A stretch of DNA of 44,080 bases. Source: Hyphomicrobiales bacterium. GTDB lineage: Bacteria > Pseudomonadota > Alphaproteobacteria > Rhizobiales > Beijerinckiaceae. Positions 18,242 through 26,533 of the stretch are shown here, in pieces; position 1 is the first letter of the stretch, and each line of letters starts with the position of its first letter. Location: the NCBI GenBank assembly GCA_025356415.1, contig JANXTB010000376.1:1-44080 (forward strand), written 5' to 3'. A model generated the notes under the pieces. The model had not been told where the DNA came from. It did no database searches and saw only the letters and a list, made by a program, of their open reading frames with translations. A program made the position numbers and the translations under genes.

Positions 18242-19861
18242 TCAGGCGCGGGGCGCGAAGCTCTCTGCGTCGGCCATATCCCAGGCGCGCCGGAAGCGCG
18301 CCTCCAGCGTTCCCGCGAGCAGCTCTCCAGGCTCGAGACGCGGATAGAGATCAGCGAGCGTCGCGACTTCGCTTTGCGACACGCGGCGTGAAAAATGGAC
18401 CGCGTGGAATGAGCCGGGATGTTCGAGCCCCGCAGCCGCCGTGATTTCGGCGAGCGCTTCCATGGTCGCATGATGATAATTGGCGACGCGCTGCGCCTTG
18501 TCGGGCACGACGAGCGCGCGCTGGCGCAGCGGATCTTGCGTGGCGACGCCCGTCGGGCATTTGTCGGTATGGCACGATTGCGACTGGATGCAGCCTAGCG
18601 CAAACATGAAACCGCGCGCCGAATTGCACCAGTCGGCGCCAAGCGCGAGCGCGCGTGCGATATCGAAGGCCGTGGCGATCTTGCCGCTGGCGCCGACCTT
18701 GATCCGCTCGCGCGCGTTGATGCCGATCAGCGCATTGTTGACGAAGCTCAGCCCCTCGCGCAAAGGCTTGCCGATGTGATCTATGAATTCGAGCGGCGCC
18801 GCGCCGGTGCCGCCTTCCTTGCCATCGACGACGATGAAATCGGGATAGACGCCGGTCGCCGTCATCGCCTTGCAGATGGCGAGAAATTCCCAATCGTGCC
18901 CGACGCAGAGTTTGAAACCGACAGGCTTGCCGCCCGAAAGCTCGCGCAATTGTGCGATGAAGCGCATCATTCCGGTCGGCGTGGAAAAAGCCGGATGGCT
19001 GGCGGGCGAAATGCAATCCTGCCCCATTTCAACGCCGCGCGTCGCGGCAATCTCGGCCGACACTTTGGCGGCGGGCAGTACGCCGCCATGGCCGGGCTTG
19101 GCGCCCTGGCTCAACTTCACTTCGATCATGCGAATTTGCGGATCGGCGGCGGTCTGCGCGAAGCGCTCGGGCGAGAACGAACCATCGACGTGACGCGCGC
19201 CGAAATAGCCGGAGCCGAGCTCCCAGATGATGTCGCCGCCGCCGGCGCGATGATAGGGGCTGAACCCGCCCTCGCCCGTGTCATGCGCGAAGCCGCCCTT
19301 GCGTGCGCCCTCGTTCAGCGCGTGGATCGCATTCGGGCTCAGGGCGCCGAAGCTCATGGCGGAAATGTTGAAGATCGAGGATTCGTAAGGCTGCGCGCAA
19401 TCGGGCCCGCCGATGCTCACTTGAAACTTGGTGGATGCAATCGGCTTGGGCGCCAGCGAATGGTTCATCCATTCAAAGCCGTCGGCGTAGACGTCGTAGG
19501 CCGTGCCGAAGGGACGCTTGTCGAGTTCCAGTTTCGCACGCTGATAAACGATGGCGCGCTTGTCGCGGCTGAAGGGAAGGCCGTGCTTTTCGTCCTCGAA
19601 GAAATATTGCCGCATCTCGGGGCGGATCGATTCCAGCAAGAAACGCAGATGCGCGGCGATCGGATAATTTCGCAGGACCGCGTGCTTGGTCTGCAGCAAA
19701 TCGTGCAAGCCGATCATCATGAGCCCGGCGCCGATCAGGAAGCCGAGCACCGGCACGAGAGACATCACTCCCGCCAGCAGCGCAACGAGGCTCGCGAGGC
19801 AGAGCGCGACCGACGCCGCGAGCGGCAGGAAGCGTGGATGCAGGAAAAGTATATAGGGCAT
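18242..19861 (-). CDS. FMN-binding glutamate synthase-family protein with N-terminal membrane segment
   Basis: ISAMSFGALSPNAIHALNEGARKGGFAHDTGEGG, KLSQGAKPGHGG, DGKEGGTGAAP, CIQSQSCHTDKCPTGVATQDP (C-X5-C-X4-C). Confidence 0.92.
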   Translation of the reverse strand: MPYILFLHPRFLPLAASVALCLASLVALLAGVMSLVPVLGFLIGAGLMMIGLHDLLQTKHAVLRNYPIAAHLRFLLESIRPEMRQYFFEDEKHGLPFSRDKRAIVYQRAKLELDKRPFGTAYDVYADGFEWMNHSLAPKPIASTKFQVSIGGPDCAQPYESSIFNISAMSFGALSPNAIHALNEGARKGGFAHDTGEGGFSPYHRAGGGDIIWELGSGYFGARHVDGSFSPERFAQTAADPQIRMIEVKLSQGAKPGHGGVLPAAKVSAEIAATRGVEMGQDCISPASHPAFSTPTGMMRFIAQLRELSGGKPVGFKLCVGHDWEFLAICKAMTATGVYPDFIVVDGKEGGTGAAPLEFIDHIGKPLREGLSFVNNALIGINARERIKVGASGKIATAFDIARALALGADWCNSARGFMFALGCIQSQSCHTDKCPTGVATQDPLRQRALVVPDKAQRVANYHHATMEALAEITAAAGLEHPGSFHAVHFSRRVSQSEVATLADLYPRLEPGELLAGTLEARFRRAWDMADAESFAPRA

Positions 19862-19973
19862 CGCGCCGTCCTTGACGTATGGGCCGGCGAAACTGCCGGC
19901 CCAATGTCAAGCTAGGCCCCGCCTCCCGGCGCGTCCAGCAAAGGATGGCGCGGGTGCGGGGGGTGCGGCGATG

Positions 19974-20726
19974 TCACTCGACGAAGGGCTGCATGCCCAT
20001 CTGGCGCAGGAAGGGCTCTGACGAGGGAGCCACCAGAAACTTCACGAGCTTGCGCGCGGTCTCCGGGTCTTTTGCGCTGGTGCTGACGCCGGCGGCGAAT
20101 CCGATCCATGTCTGCAGTTCGTCAGGCAGAAGGCCTGCCATATCGACGCCCTTGACGCCCCACATGCGCGAGGCGACGACGACCACCATGTCGGCTTCGC
20201 CGGTCGCCACCACTTCGACATTATATTCGCCCGGCATGGGCATGAGACGCGACTTCATTTCATTTTCAATGCCGAGGCGCTTCACGAGATTGGCGAAATA
20301 AATGCCGCTCGCGCCCTCTTCCGGATAAGCGACTTTCTTGGCTGACAGCAGCGCTTTCTTGAAACCGTCGGCGGTCGACAGGTCGGGACGCGGTGCCCCT
20401 TGCTTGATGCCAACGCCGACGCCGATGCGGCCGATCACGGCGCGCGTGTCGGGCACGACCTTGCCGGCTTTAATCAATTCGTCGAGCACCGGAGGATTGA
20501 GCACCGTCACATCGAACGCTTCGCCATCCAGCACGCGCTTGCGGATTTGCGGGTTCACCGCGACATCGAGGATGATCCTAGTTCCGGTCTCGCGCTCGAA
20601 GCGCCCGCTCAATTCCGCGACCGCGGCCTTGCCGCCATTGCCGCTGAGGATTTTCAATTCAGCCGCCTGCGCGCCGCACGACAGGAACAGCGCGGCGACG
20701 GCCGCCAGCGCGATACGAGATTTCAT
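19974..20726 (-). CDS. ModA-like (molybdate-type) substrate-binding protein
   Basis: MKSRIALAAVAALFLSCGAQAAELKILSGNGGKAAVAELSGRFERETG...FDVTVLNPPVLDELIKAGKV. No modB/modC adjacent. Confidence 0.82.
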   Translation of the reverse strand: MKSRIALAAVAALFLSCGAQAAELKILSGNGGKAAVAELSGRFERETGTRIILDVAVNPQIRKRVLDGEAFDVTVLNPPVLDELIKAGKVVPDTRAVIGRIGVGVGIKQGAPRPDLSTADGFKKALLSAKKVAYPEEGASGIYFANLVKRLGIENEMKSRLMPMPGEYNVEVVATGEADMVVVVASRMWGVKGVDMAGLLPDELQTWIGFAAGVSTSAKDPETARKLVKFLVAPSSEPFLRQMGMQPFVE

Positions 20727-20890
20727 GTTTCCACCCATTTTGTGTTTTTGAAATGCGCCGCATGGAACTCTGGATCGGCGCGCGCTGCAAGCTGCGATCG
20801 CGCTGCATCGCAACATCGAATCCTTTTGCGCTTCGTGAACAACGTGACGTAAGCTTCTACATTGCTTGTGTGCCGGCATGGAGAGACTCC

Positions 20891-21076
20891 ATGAATTTGA
20901 ACATGACTGAATTTGTCATCGACGGTGTGATCGCCTCCTCGCGCGAGGCGATGGCCGTCTCGAATGCATTGCGAGAGAAGGGCGAGGACGAACTCGCAGC
21001 CCTTTGGGCGCAGTATGCGCAATACCTCGTCGCATCGGAGCTTTACGTCGGGCCGCCCACATCGGGCCTGAATTGA
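20891..21076 (+). CDS. Small hypothetical protein (61 aa)
   Basis: MNLNMTEFVIDGVIASSREAMAVSNALREKGEDELAALWAQYAQYLVASELYVGPPTSGLN; GGAGAGACTCC immediately upstream of the ATG. Confidence 0.5.
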   Translation: MNLNMTEFVIDGVIASSREAMAVSNALREKGEDELAALWAQYAQYLVASELYVGPPTSGLN

Positions 21077-21083
21077 GCGCGCT

Positions 21084-21284
21084 CTAGCGCCCGGCGAACT
21101 GCTGATAGATGTAATAGATGAGCGCGAGCCCGGCGACGCCCAGCATCGCGAGCGCCAGATATCCGACCTGCCGATTGAAATCATCGCTCGCCTGCCGGAG
21201 TGCGCGCGAGCGCTTGAACATGAGTGACCGCACGAAAGCCAGGACCGGAAGAGCGGCCGCGCAGTAGAGAAGGAACTTGATCAA
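21084..21284 (-). CDS. Small membrane protein (66 aa, two predicted TM segments)
   Basis: TTG start with AAAGG upstream; MIKFLLYCAAALPVLAFVRSLMFKRSRALRQASDDFNRQVGYLALAMLGVAGLALIYYIYQQFAGR. Confidence 0.55.
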   Translation of the reverse strand: MIKFLLYCAAALPVLAFVRSLMFKRSRALRQASDDFNRQVGYLALAMLGVAGLALIYYIYQQFAGR

Positions 21285-21286
21285 GG

Positions 21287-21394
21287 CTAACCTTTCGCGG
21301 GCGCATGCTGATGCGCCACGTGATGCGGCGAAAAGGGCGGTTTGTCCATGGCGTCATGCGCGGCGCCGGCGGAAGGCGTCACTTTGTGAACCAT
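21287..21394 (-). CDS. His-rich micro-ORF (35 aa)
   Basis: MVHKVTPSAGAAHDAMDKPPFSPHHVAHQHAPAKG; SD-like AGGAGGT 6 nt before ATG; stop 2 nt before the next gene start. Confidence 0.35.
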   Translation of the reverse strand: MVHKVTPSAGAAHDAMDKPPFSPHHVAHQHAPAKG

Positions 21395-21501
21395 GCGAAG
21401 ACCTCCTGAAAGGTCATCGGGCGTGGCGAGCCATACGCCATGCCGAGCACCGCCAGCAGCGTGATGAGCATCATGTAGAGCGTGATCTGACCCTTCGTCA
21501 T
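21379..21501 (-). CDS. Single-TM micro-ORF (40 aa)
   Basis: MTKGQITLYMMLITLLAVLGMAYGSPRPMTFQEVFAWFTK; below the track length cutoff; read manually. Confidence 0.35.
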   Translation of the reverse strand: MTKGQITLYMMLITLLAVLGMAYGSPRPMTFQEVFAWFTK

Positions 21502-21689
21502 GCCGCGATGTTAGCTGCGAAACTGAAGCCCGTCTCGGGAGCAACGCGTATGGCCAAGTCAGCGCTGTCACGGCCAGCATGATCGGAAACGTGCCTCGGG
21601 AGATAGATTTTTAAAATGCAGTCTCCCGCTCGACTTACGATCTTGTAAAGTTCAGCTTCCACACTCTCCTCAACGACAGGAACGCAAGG

Positions 21690-22517
21690 ATGATCGACCG
21701 CACGAAGAGTCTGCTGACGGCTGTTGTTCTGGGCCTTGCCTGCGCGCCAGCCCTCGCCGAGACGCCGCTGGAGCGGGGCTCTTATCTCGTGAACGGGATC
21801 ATTGGCTGTGGCGATTGTCACACGCCGCGCGGCAAGCCGCCGGGGCCATTCCTGTCGGGCGGCAACAAGCAGATGGGCGGCCAGGCTGTCACGGCGAACA
21901 TCACGCCCGACGTGGAAACGGGCATCGGCGGCTGGACCGACGAGCAGATCATCACGGCCCTGCGCGAAGGCAAGCGCCCGGACGGCTCGACGATCGGCCC
22001 GCCCATGCCGGTGCGGGATTACCGCGCCATGTCGGATGACGACGTAAAAGCGGTCGTCGCCTATCTGCGCACGGTTCCGCCGGTGAAGAACGTCGTCGCC
22101 AAGTCGCAATACAAGAACCCGCTGCCCGCGAGCTACGGGCCGCCGGTCGGGCACGTGCCGAACCCGCCCGCCGACGATCAGATTGCGCAAGGCGCCTATC
22201 TCGCCGGGCCGCTCGGACATTGCATGGAGTGCCACACGCCGATGGGCCCCGAGGGCCGCGCCGATATGGAAAACCGTCTGGGCGCGGGCGGCCAGGACTT
22301 CCGCCTGCCAAACGGCGTGGTGACATCCGCCAACCTGACGCCGACGGGCCTGTCGCGCTACACGGATGCGCAGTTGAAAACGATCATCACTACGGGCAAG
22401 CGTCCGGACGGAACGGAAATCACCGGCCCGATGGAAGTGTCGCTCTACGCCAAACTGACGCCGAAAGATCTCGACGCCATCGTCGCCTATCTGCGCAGCC
22501 TTCCGCCCAAGGGCTGA
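21690..22517 (+). CDS. Diheme c-type cytochrome
   Basis: Leader MIDRTKSLLTAVVLGLACAPALA; two CXXCH motifs, CGDCH and CMECH. Confidence 0.92.
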   Translation: MIDRTKSLLTAVVLGLACAPALAETPLERGSYLVNGIIGCGDCHTPRGKPPGPFLSGGNKQMGGQAVTANITPDVETGIGGWTDEQIITALREGKRPDGSTIGPPMPVRDYRAMSDDDVKAVVAYLRTVPPVKNVVAKSQYKNPLPASYGPPVGHVPNPPADDQIAQGAYLAGPLGHCMECHTPMGPEGRADMENRLGAGGQDFRLPNGVVTSANLTPTGLSRYTDAQLKTIITTGKRPDGTEITGPMEVSLYAKLTPKDLDAIVAYLRSLPPKG

Positions 22518-22519
22518 AA

Positions 22520-23533
22520 CTAGTTGCTGCCGATCAGCTGTTTCGCCAGCGTAACCGCTGATGCTGGCGAGGCGATGATTTCGCGCGCTGTCTTGTCGAG
22601 CGAGGCGCCATCGGTGGGCTCGATTTCCATCTTCAGCTTTTGCGCTTCGGCCAGAAAATCCTTGTCCTGCATGGTTTCGTCGAAAGCTTTGCGCAGGATC
22701 GCGACGCGATCGGCAGGCACGCCCGGCGGGAAGAAGAAGGCGCGCGCAAACTGGCCCGAGGCGGAGATCAGTCGCACCGCGGCTTTCTCGTTTTCGCCTT
22801 GCGCGAGTTCAAGCAGCGTGGGCACATCCGGCAGCGTGGGATCGCGCGTCAGGCCATCGACGACCAGCGGCTTGAATTTTTTCTCGGCGATATATTGCGG
22901 GGCGGCGATGACGACACTGATCCAGTTGGCGCCGCGACCCTGGATTTCGCCGCGCTCCATGGCGAGGTTGAGATCCGCCGTGCCGTTGTAGCCCAGCACG
23001 ATCTTGTATTTCGTGCCTATCAGCTGATTGAGCGCGGCCGGCACCGTATAGGTCGGTGAATTGCGCCCGGTGGCGCCGATGATCGTCTCGATCTTCTTCG
23101 CATCCTCGAGCGTCTGCGCGGGCGCCGTGTGCCAGACGCCGAGCATATTGCGGAGCGGCGCCATATTGCCAATCCACTGCCACTTGGTGACGTCATACTT
23201 GCCGGCCACTTCGGTTTCGGTGATCTGGCTGGTGACGTTGGTCTGCTGCACAATGCCGATCGTCAACCCGTCGCGCGGCGCGGCATGCTCCATCTGGATC
23301 GCCGTGGCGACGCCGCCGCCGACACCCCCCGCGATCTTGACGACCATGGTCGGCGCGCCGGGGATATGCTTGCCGATGTGATTGGCGAGCGTGCGCGCAT
23401 AAACGTCATAGGATCCGCCAGCGCCGGCCCCGACCAGAATGGAAATGTTTTTGCCGGCGTAAAAATCGGCCGCGGACGCAGGCGCTCCGGCGATCAGGAG
23501 AGACGCGGTCAGCGCGCCGAGGATCCGGTTCAT
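22520..23533 (-). CDS. Bug/TctC-family substrate-binding protein
   Basis: MNRILGALTASLLIAGAPASAADFYAGKNISILVGAGAGGSYDVYARTLANHIGKHIPGAPTMVVKIAGGVGGG. Confidence 0.9.
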   Translation of the reverse strand: MNRILGALTASLLIAGAPASAADFYAGKNISILVGAGAGGSYDVYARTLANHIGKHIPGAPTMVVKIAGGVGGGVATAIQMEHAAPRDGLTIGIVQQTNVTSQITETEVAGKYDVTKWQWIGNMAPLRNMLGVWHTAPAQTLEDAKKIETIIGATGRNSPTYTVPAALNQLIGTKYKIVLGYNGTADLNLAMERGEIQGRGANWISVVIAAPQYIAEKKFKPLVVDGLTRDPTLPDVPTLLELAQGENEKAAVRLISASGQFARAFFFPPGVPADRVAILRKAFDETMQDKDFLAEAQKLKMEIEPTDGASLDKTAREIIASPASAVTLAKQLIGSN

Positions 23534-23701
23534 GTTTCCACCCTTCGAATTTCTTATCTTGGCTATCGAGCAGATTTCTCGAGGTGAAATCCAGCCTTCG
23601 ACATGGCTTTTGAATGAGCCTGCGCCGCTTTTGAATTAGGCGGCAGGCTCTCGCAAATTCCAAGCTGCATCAACGATAAAGACTTATCCCAGGAGGAAGA
23701 A

Positions 23702-24763
23702 ATGGCTCGACTCGCGCCGATCCGCGCCGCTGCCCTGCTCGCGACCGCATTCACGGCTGCCGCCCTCCTCGCCCCGGCCGCCGAGGCGCAGAGCGAACAG
23801 GAGCTCTACGCGAAGGCCAAACAGGAAGGCACACTGATCTTCTTCGGCTCAGGCCAGGCTGAAACCAACGAGCGCCTGATCCGCGAATTCGAGGCGAAAT
23901 ATCCGGGCATCAAGGTCGTCTACACGGGCGGTTTCAGCAATGTCTTCAATCAGGAGGTCAACAAGCAACTCGCTGCGAAAGACCTCAAGGTCGATCTGAT
24001 CAGCTTGCAGACTGTGCAGGATTTCCACGAATGGAAAAAGCGCGGCGTACTGCTGAATTTCAAGCACGAGGGCTTCGATCAGATCAATCCCGCCTACCGT
24101 GACCCGGACGGCGCCTTCACGACCATCCAGGTCAATTACATGAGCTACGGCTATAATCCGAAGCTCTTGAAGCCTGAGGATGTGCCGAAGTCCGCGCTCG
24201 ATTTTCTCAAACCCCAGTTCAAGGGCCGCATCACGCTCACCTATCCGCACGATGACGACACGACCTTGTTCTTGTTCGAACTGCTGTCGGACAAATATGG
24301 CCCGACTTTCGTCCCCGACCTGTTGAAACAGGAACCGAAATTCGTGCAGGGGCATCTGGGCGTGTCGCGCAGCATCGCGTCTGGCGAATCTCTCGCGTCC
24401 TTTGACGTGACGAGTTCCGCCGACAATCTGAAGCGCGCCGGCCAGCCGATCGAGCGCGCCTTTTCGCAGGAAGACGCCACGCCCATCACCACGCTGACGA
24501 TGGGCATCTTCAAGGATGCGCCTCACGTCAATGCGGCGAAGCTTTATGAAAATTGGCTGATGTCGAAGGATGTGCAGAGCCGCTCGCAGACCTATTCGGC
24601 GCGCACTGATGTGCCGCCGCCCGCAGGGCTGCCTGATTTGAAGACGCTGAAAGTGGCTTTTAATTATATCGAGTTTCTCGACAGCGAAGAGCATCTGAAA
24701 GTGCGCCGCGCCAAATATGAGAAGCTCATCGGTCCGGTTGTCGCCACCGGCTTCGCGCGCTGA
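23702..24763 (+). CDS. ABC transporter substrate-binding protein (family 1)
   Basis: SD AGGAGG; leader MARLAPIRAAALLATAFTAAALLAPAAEAQ; EQELYAKAKQEGTLIFFGSGQAETNERLIREFEAKYPGIKVVYTG. Confidence 0.9.
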   Translation: MARLAPIRAAALLATAFTAAALLAPAAEAQSEQELYAKAKQEGTLIFFGSGQAETNERLIREFEAKYPGIKVVYTGGFSNVFNQEVNKQLAAKDLKVDLISLQTVQDFHEWKKRGVLLNFKHEGFDQINPAYRDPDGAFTTIQVNYMSYGYNPKLLKPEDVPKSALDFLKPQFKGRITLTYPHDDDTTLFLFELLSDKYGPTFVPDLLKQEPKFVQGHLGVSRSIASGESLASFDVTSSADNLKRAGQPIERAFSQEDATPITTLTMGIFKDAPHVNAAKLYENWLMSKDVQSRSQTYSARTDVPPPAGLPDLKTLKVAFNYIEFLDSEEHLKVRRAKYEKLIGPVVATGFAR

Positions 24764-24786
24764 TCAGACCGGACGCCAACAAAAAG

Positions 24787-24820
24787 CCCGGCGCTGGAAA
24801 CAGCGCCGGGTTTTTATTTT
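24787..24820. terminator. Rho-independent terminator, probably bidirectional
   Basis: aaaaag CCCGGCGCTG gaaa CAGCGCCGGG tttttatttt: perfect 10-bp stem, GAAA loop, T-tract right and A-tract left, between convergent genes. Confidence 0.93.
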
Positions 24821-24834
24821 GGAAACATCCTAGA

Positions 24835-25635
24835 TCAACCGTGCTTGCGGCACCAGTCGATGACGATGCGGTTGAACTGCTCCGGATCTTCGATGTTCGG
24901 CAAGTGCCGCGCCTTCGGGATCATGAGGAATTCGCCCCGTTGTACAGTCCTGGCGATCATGGCGTTTTCTTCCGGGTTGGCGCCGGGATCATCCTCGCCG
25001 CACAGCACATAAGTTGGCGCCGCAATCTTCGAAAGCTGATCCGTCCATTTGAAATTCTGGATCGCCGCCGCGCAGCCGATGTAGCCGGTCGGCGTGCAGG
25101 CCGCGACCGTCTCGCGAATCTGTTTCCAGCGGCCGGGATTACGCGCCTTGAACTCCGGGCTCAGCCAGCGCCCGAGCGTCGTGTCGGCGATCGGCTCCAG
25201 CGAATTGTCGCGGCGGATCTGCACGATGCGCGCGCCCCAGCGCTCCTGCGCGTCGGCCGGCGACTGGCTCTGCGTGTCGCACAGGATGAGCGAGCGCAGG
25301 CGCGAGGCATGGTTGATCCCCAGCCCCTGCCCGATCATGCCGCCGATCGACAAGCCCCAATAAATCGCCTTGTCGATGCCCAGTTGGTCCATCACCTCGA
25401 CGGCGTCGCCGACGAGATCGTCCATCGCATAGAGGCCCGGCGCCGGATCGCTGCCGCCGTGGCCGCGCAGATCCGCGCGCAGCACGCGGAAACCGGCCGC
25501 CGTGAAAGCGGGAACCTGTTCCGCCCACATGCCCATGTCGGATGCGAGCGCGTGGCCGAAAAAAACCACGGGCGCATCTTCACGGCCCACGATGTCGTAG
25601 GCGATGCGAAGGCCATTCTTTTTTCTGTAGAGCAT
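24835..25635 (-). CDS. Alpha/beta hydrolase (3-oxoadipate enol-lactonase/meta-cleavage hydrolase-like)
   Basis: MLYRKKNGLRIAYDIVGREDAPVVFFGHALASDMGMW; nucleophile elbow GLSIGG; terminal H in ARHLPNIEDPEQFN. Confidence 0.88.
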   Translation of the reverse strand: MLYRKKNGLRIAYDIVGREDAPVVFFGHALASDMGMWAEQVPAFTAAGFRVLRADLRGHGGSDPAPGLYAMDDLVGDAVEVMDQLGIDKAIYWGLSIGGMIGQGLGINHASRLRSLILCDTQSQSPADAQERWGARIVQIRRDNSLEPIADTTLGRWLSPEFKARNPGRWKQIRETVAACTPTGYIGCAAAIQNFKWTDQLSKIAAPTYVLCGEDDPGANPEENAMIARTVQRGEFLMIPKARHLPNIEDPEQFNRIVIDWCRKHG

Positions 25636-25649
25636 GTGCGCGTCCCCGT

Positions 25650-26513
25650 TCAGGCCTGATGCGCGCGCACGGGCACGTCCATGCGTCCGATCAGCGGGCA
25701 CTCGAGCGTGATCACATCGCCGGGCTTCACCGGGCCGACGCCCGAGCAGGTGCCGGTGTAGATCACATCGCCCGGATAAAGCGTGTAGAAGGACGTGGCG
25801 AATTCGATGAGGCGGCGGACGTTGTAGATCAGATAGGCCGTGTTGGTCTTCTGCCGCGTCTCGCCATTGACCTTGAGTTCGAGGGTAACGTCGGTCACAT
25901 CCGGAATTTCATCCGCCGTCACCATCCAGGGGCCGAGCACCGCATAACCGTCCGGCGACTTGCGGAACGAGCGGTCTTCCGGACCGCGGATCGTCATGTC
26001 GAGGCCCAGCGTATAGCCCGCGACGCAATCGAGCGCGTTGTCCATGGTGAGGTTAGTGGCCTGCTTGCCGATGACGACGACGAGTTCGAGCTCATGATCT
26101 GTGCGGCGCTCGGGGAAGCGCACCGGCACGCCCTCTGAGGGACCGACGATGGAGGTCGCCGCTTTCAGGAAGAGCCCGTCAGTGCCGATCTTCGCCGTGT
26201 GCTTGGAGCCGCCCGCCTGACGCGCCGCCTCCATTTCGATGATATGGTCCTGATAATTGGTCGGCGCCGCGACGGCCTTGGGCACGCGCGCGATCGGCGA
26301 GAGCAGTTTCACCGACGACACATCGACGCCCGGCGCCTTCTTGGCGGCCTCCATCAACTGATCCTTGATCTGCGGCAGCGCCGCGACCACGGCGTCGCAT
26401 TTCGCGGCGTAGGGCGTGCGCGCGCGAACCTCGGTCTGCACGTCGGTCACATCGTGAATCTTGTCACCGATGACGACGCCGAGACGGTCATCTCCAAAAC
26501 GACAGATACGCAT
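25650..26513 (-). CDS. Fumarylacetoacetate hydrolase (FAH) family protein
   Basis: RFPERRTDHELELVVVIGKQATNL, YTLGLDMTIRGPEDRSFRKSPDGYAVLGPWMVTADEIPDV, LYPGDVIYTGTCSGVGPVKPGDVI. Confidence 0.9.
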   Translation of the reverse strand: MRICRFGDDRLGVVIGDKIHDVTDVQTEVRARTPYAAKCDAVVAALPQIKDQLMEAAKKAPGVDVSSVKLLSPIARVPKAVAAPTNYQDHIIEMEAARQAGGSKHTAKIGTDGLFLKAATSIVGPSEGVPVRFPERRTDHELELVVVIGKQATNLTMDNALDCVAGYTLGLDMTIRGPEDRSFRKSPDGYAVLGPWMVTADEIPDVTDVTLELKVNGETRQKTNTAYLIYNVRRLIEFATSFYTLYPGDVIYTGTCSGVGPVKPGDVITLECPLIGRMDVPVRAHQA

Positions 26514-26533
26514 GTTCTTCTCCTTGAATCAGA

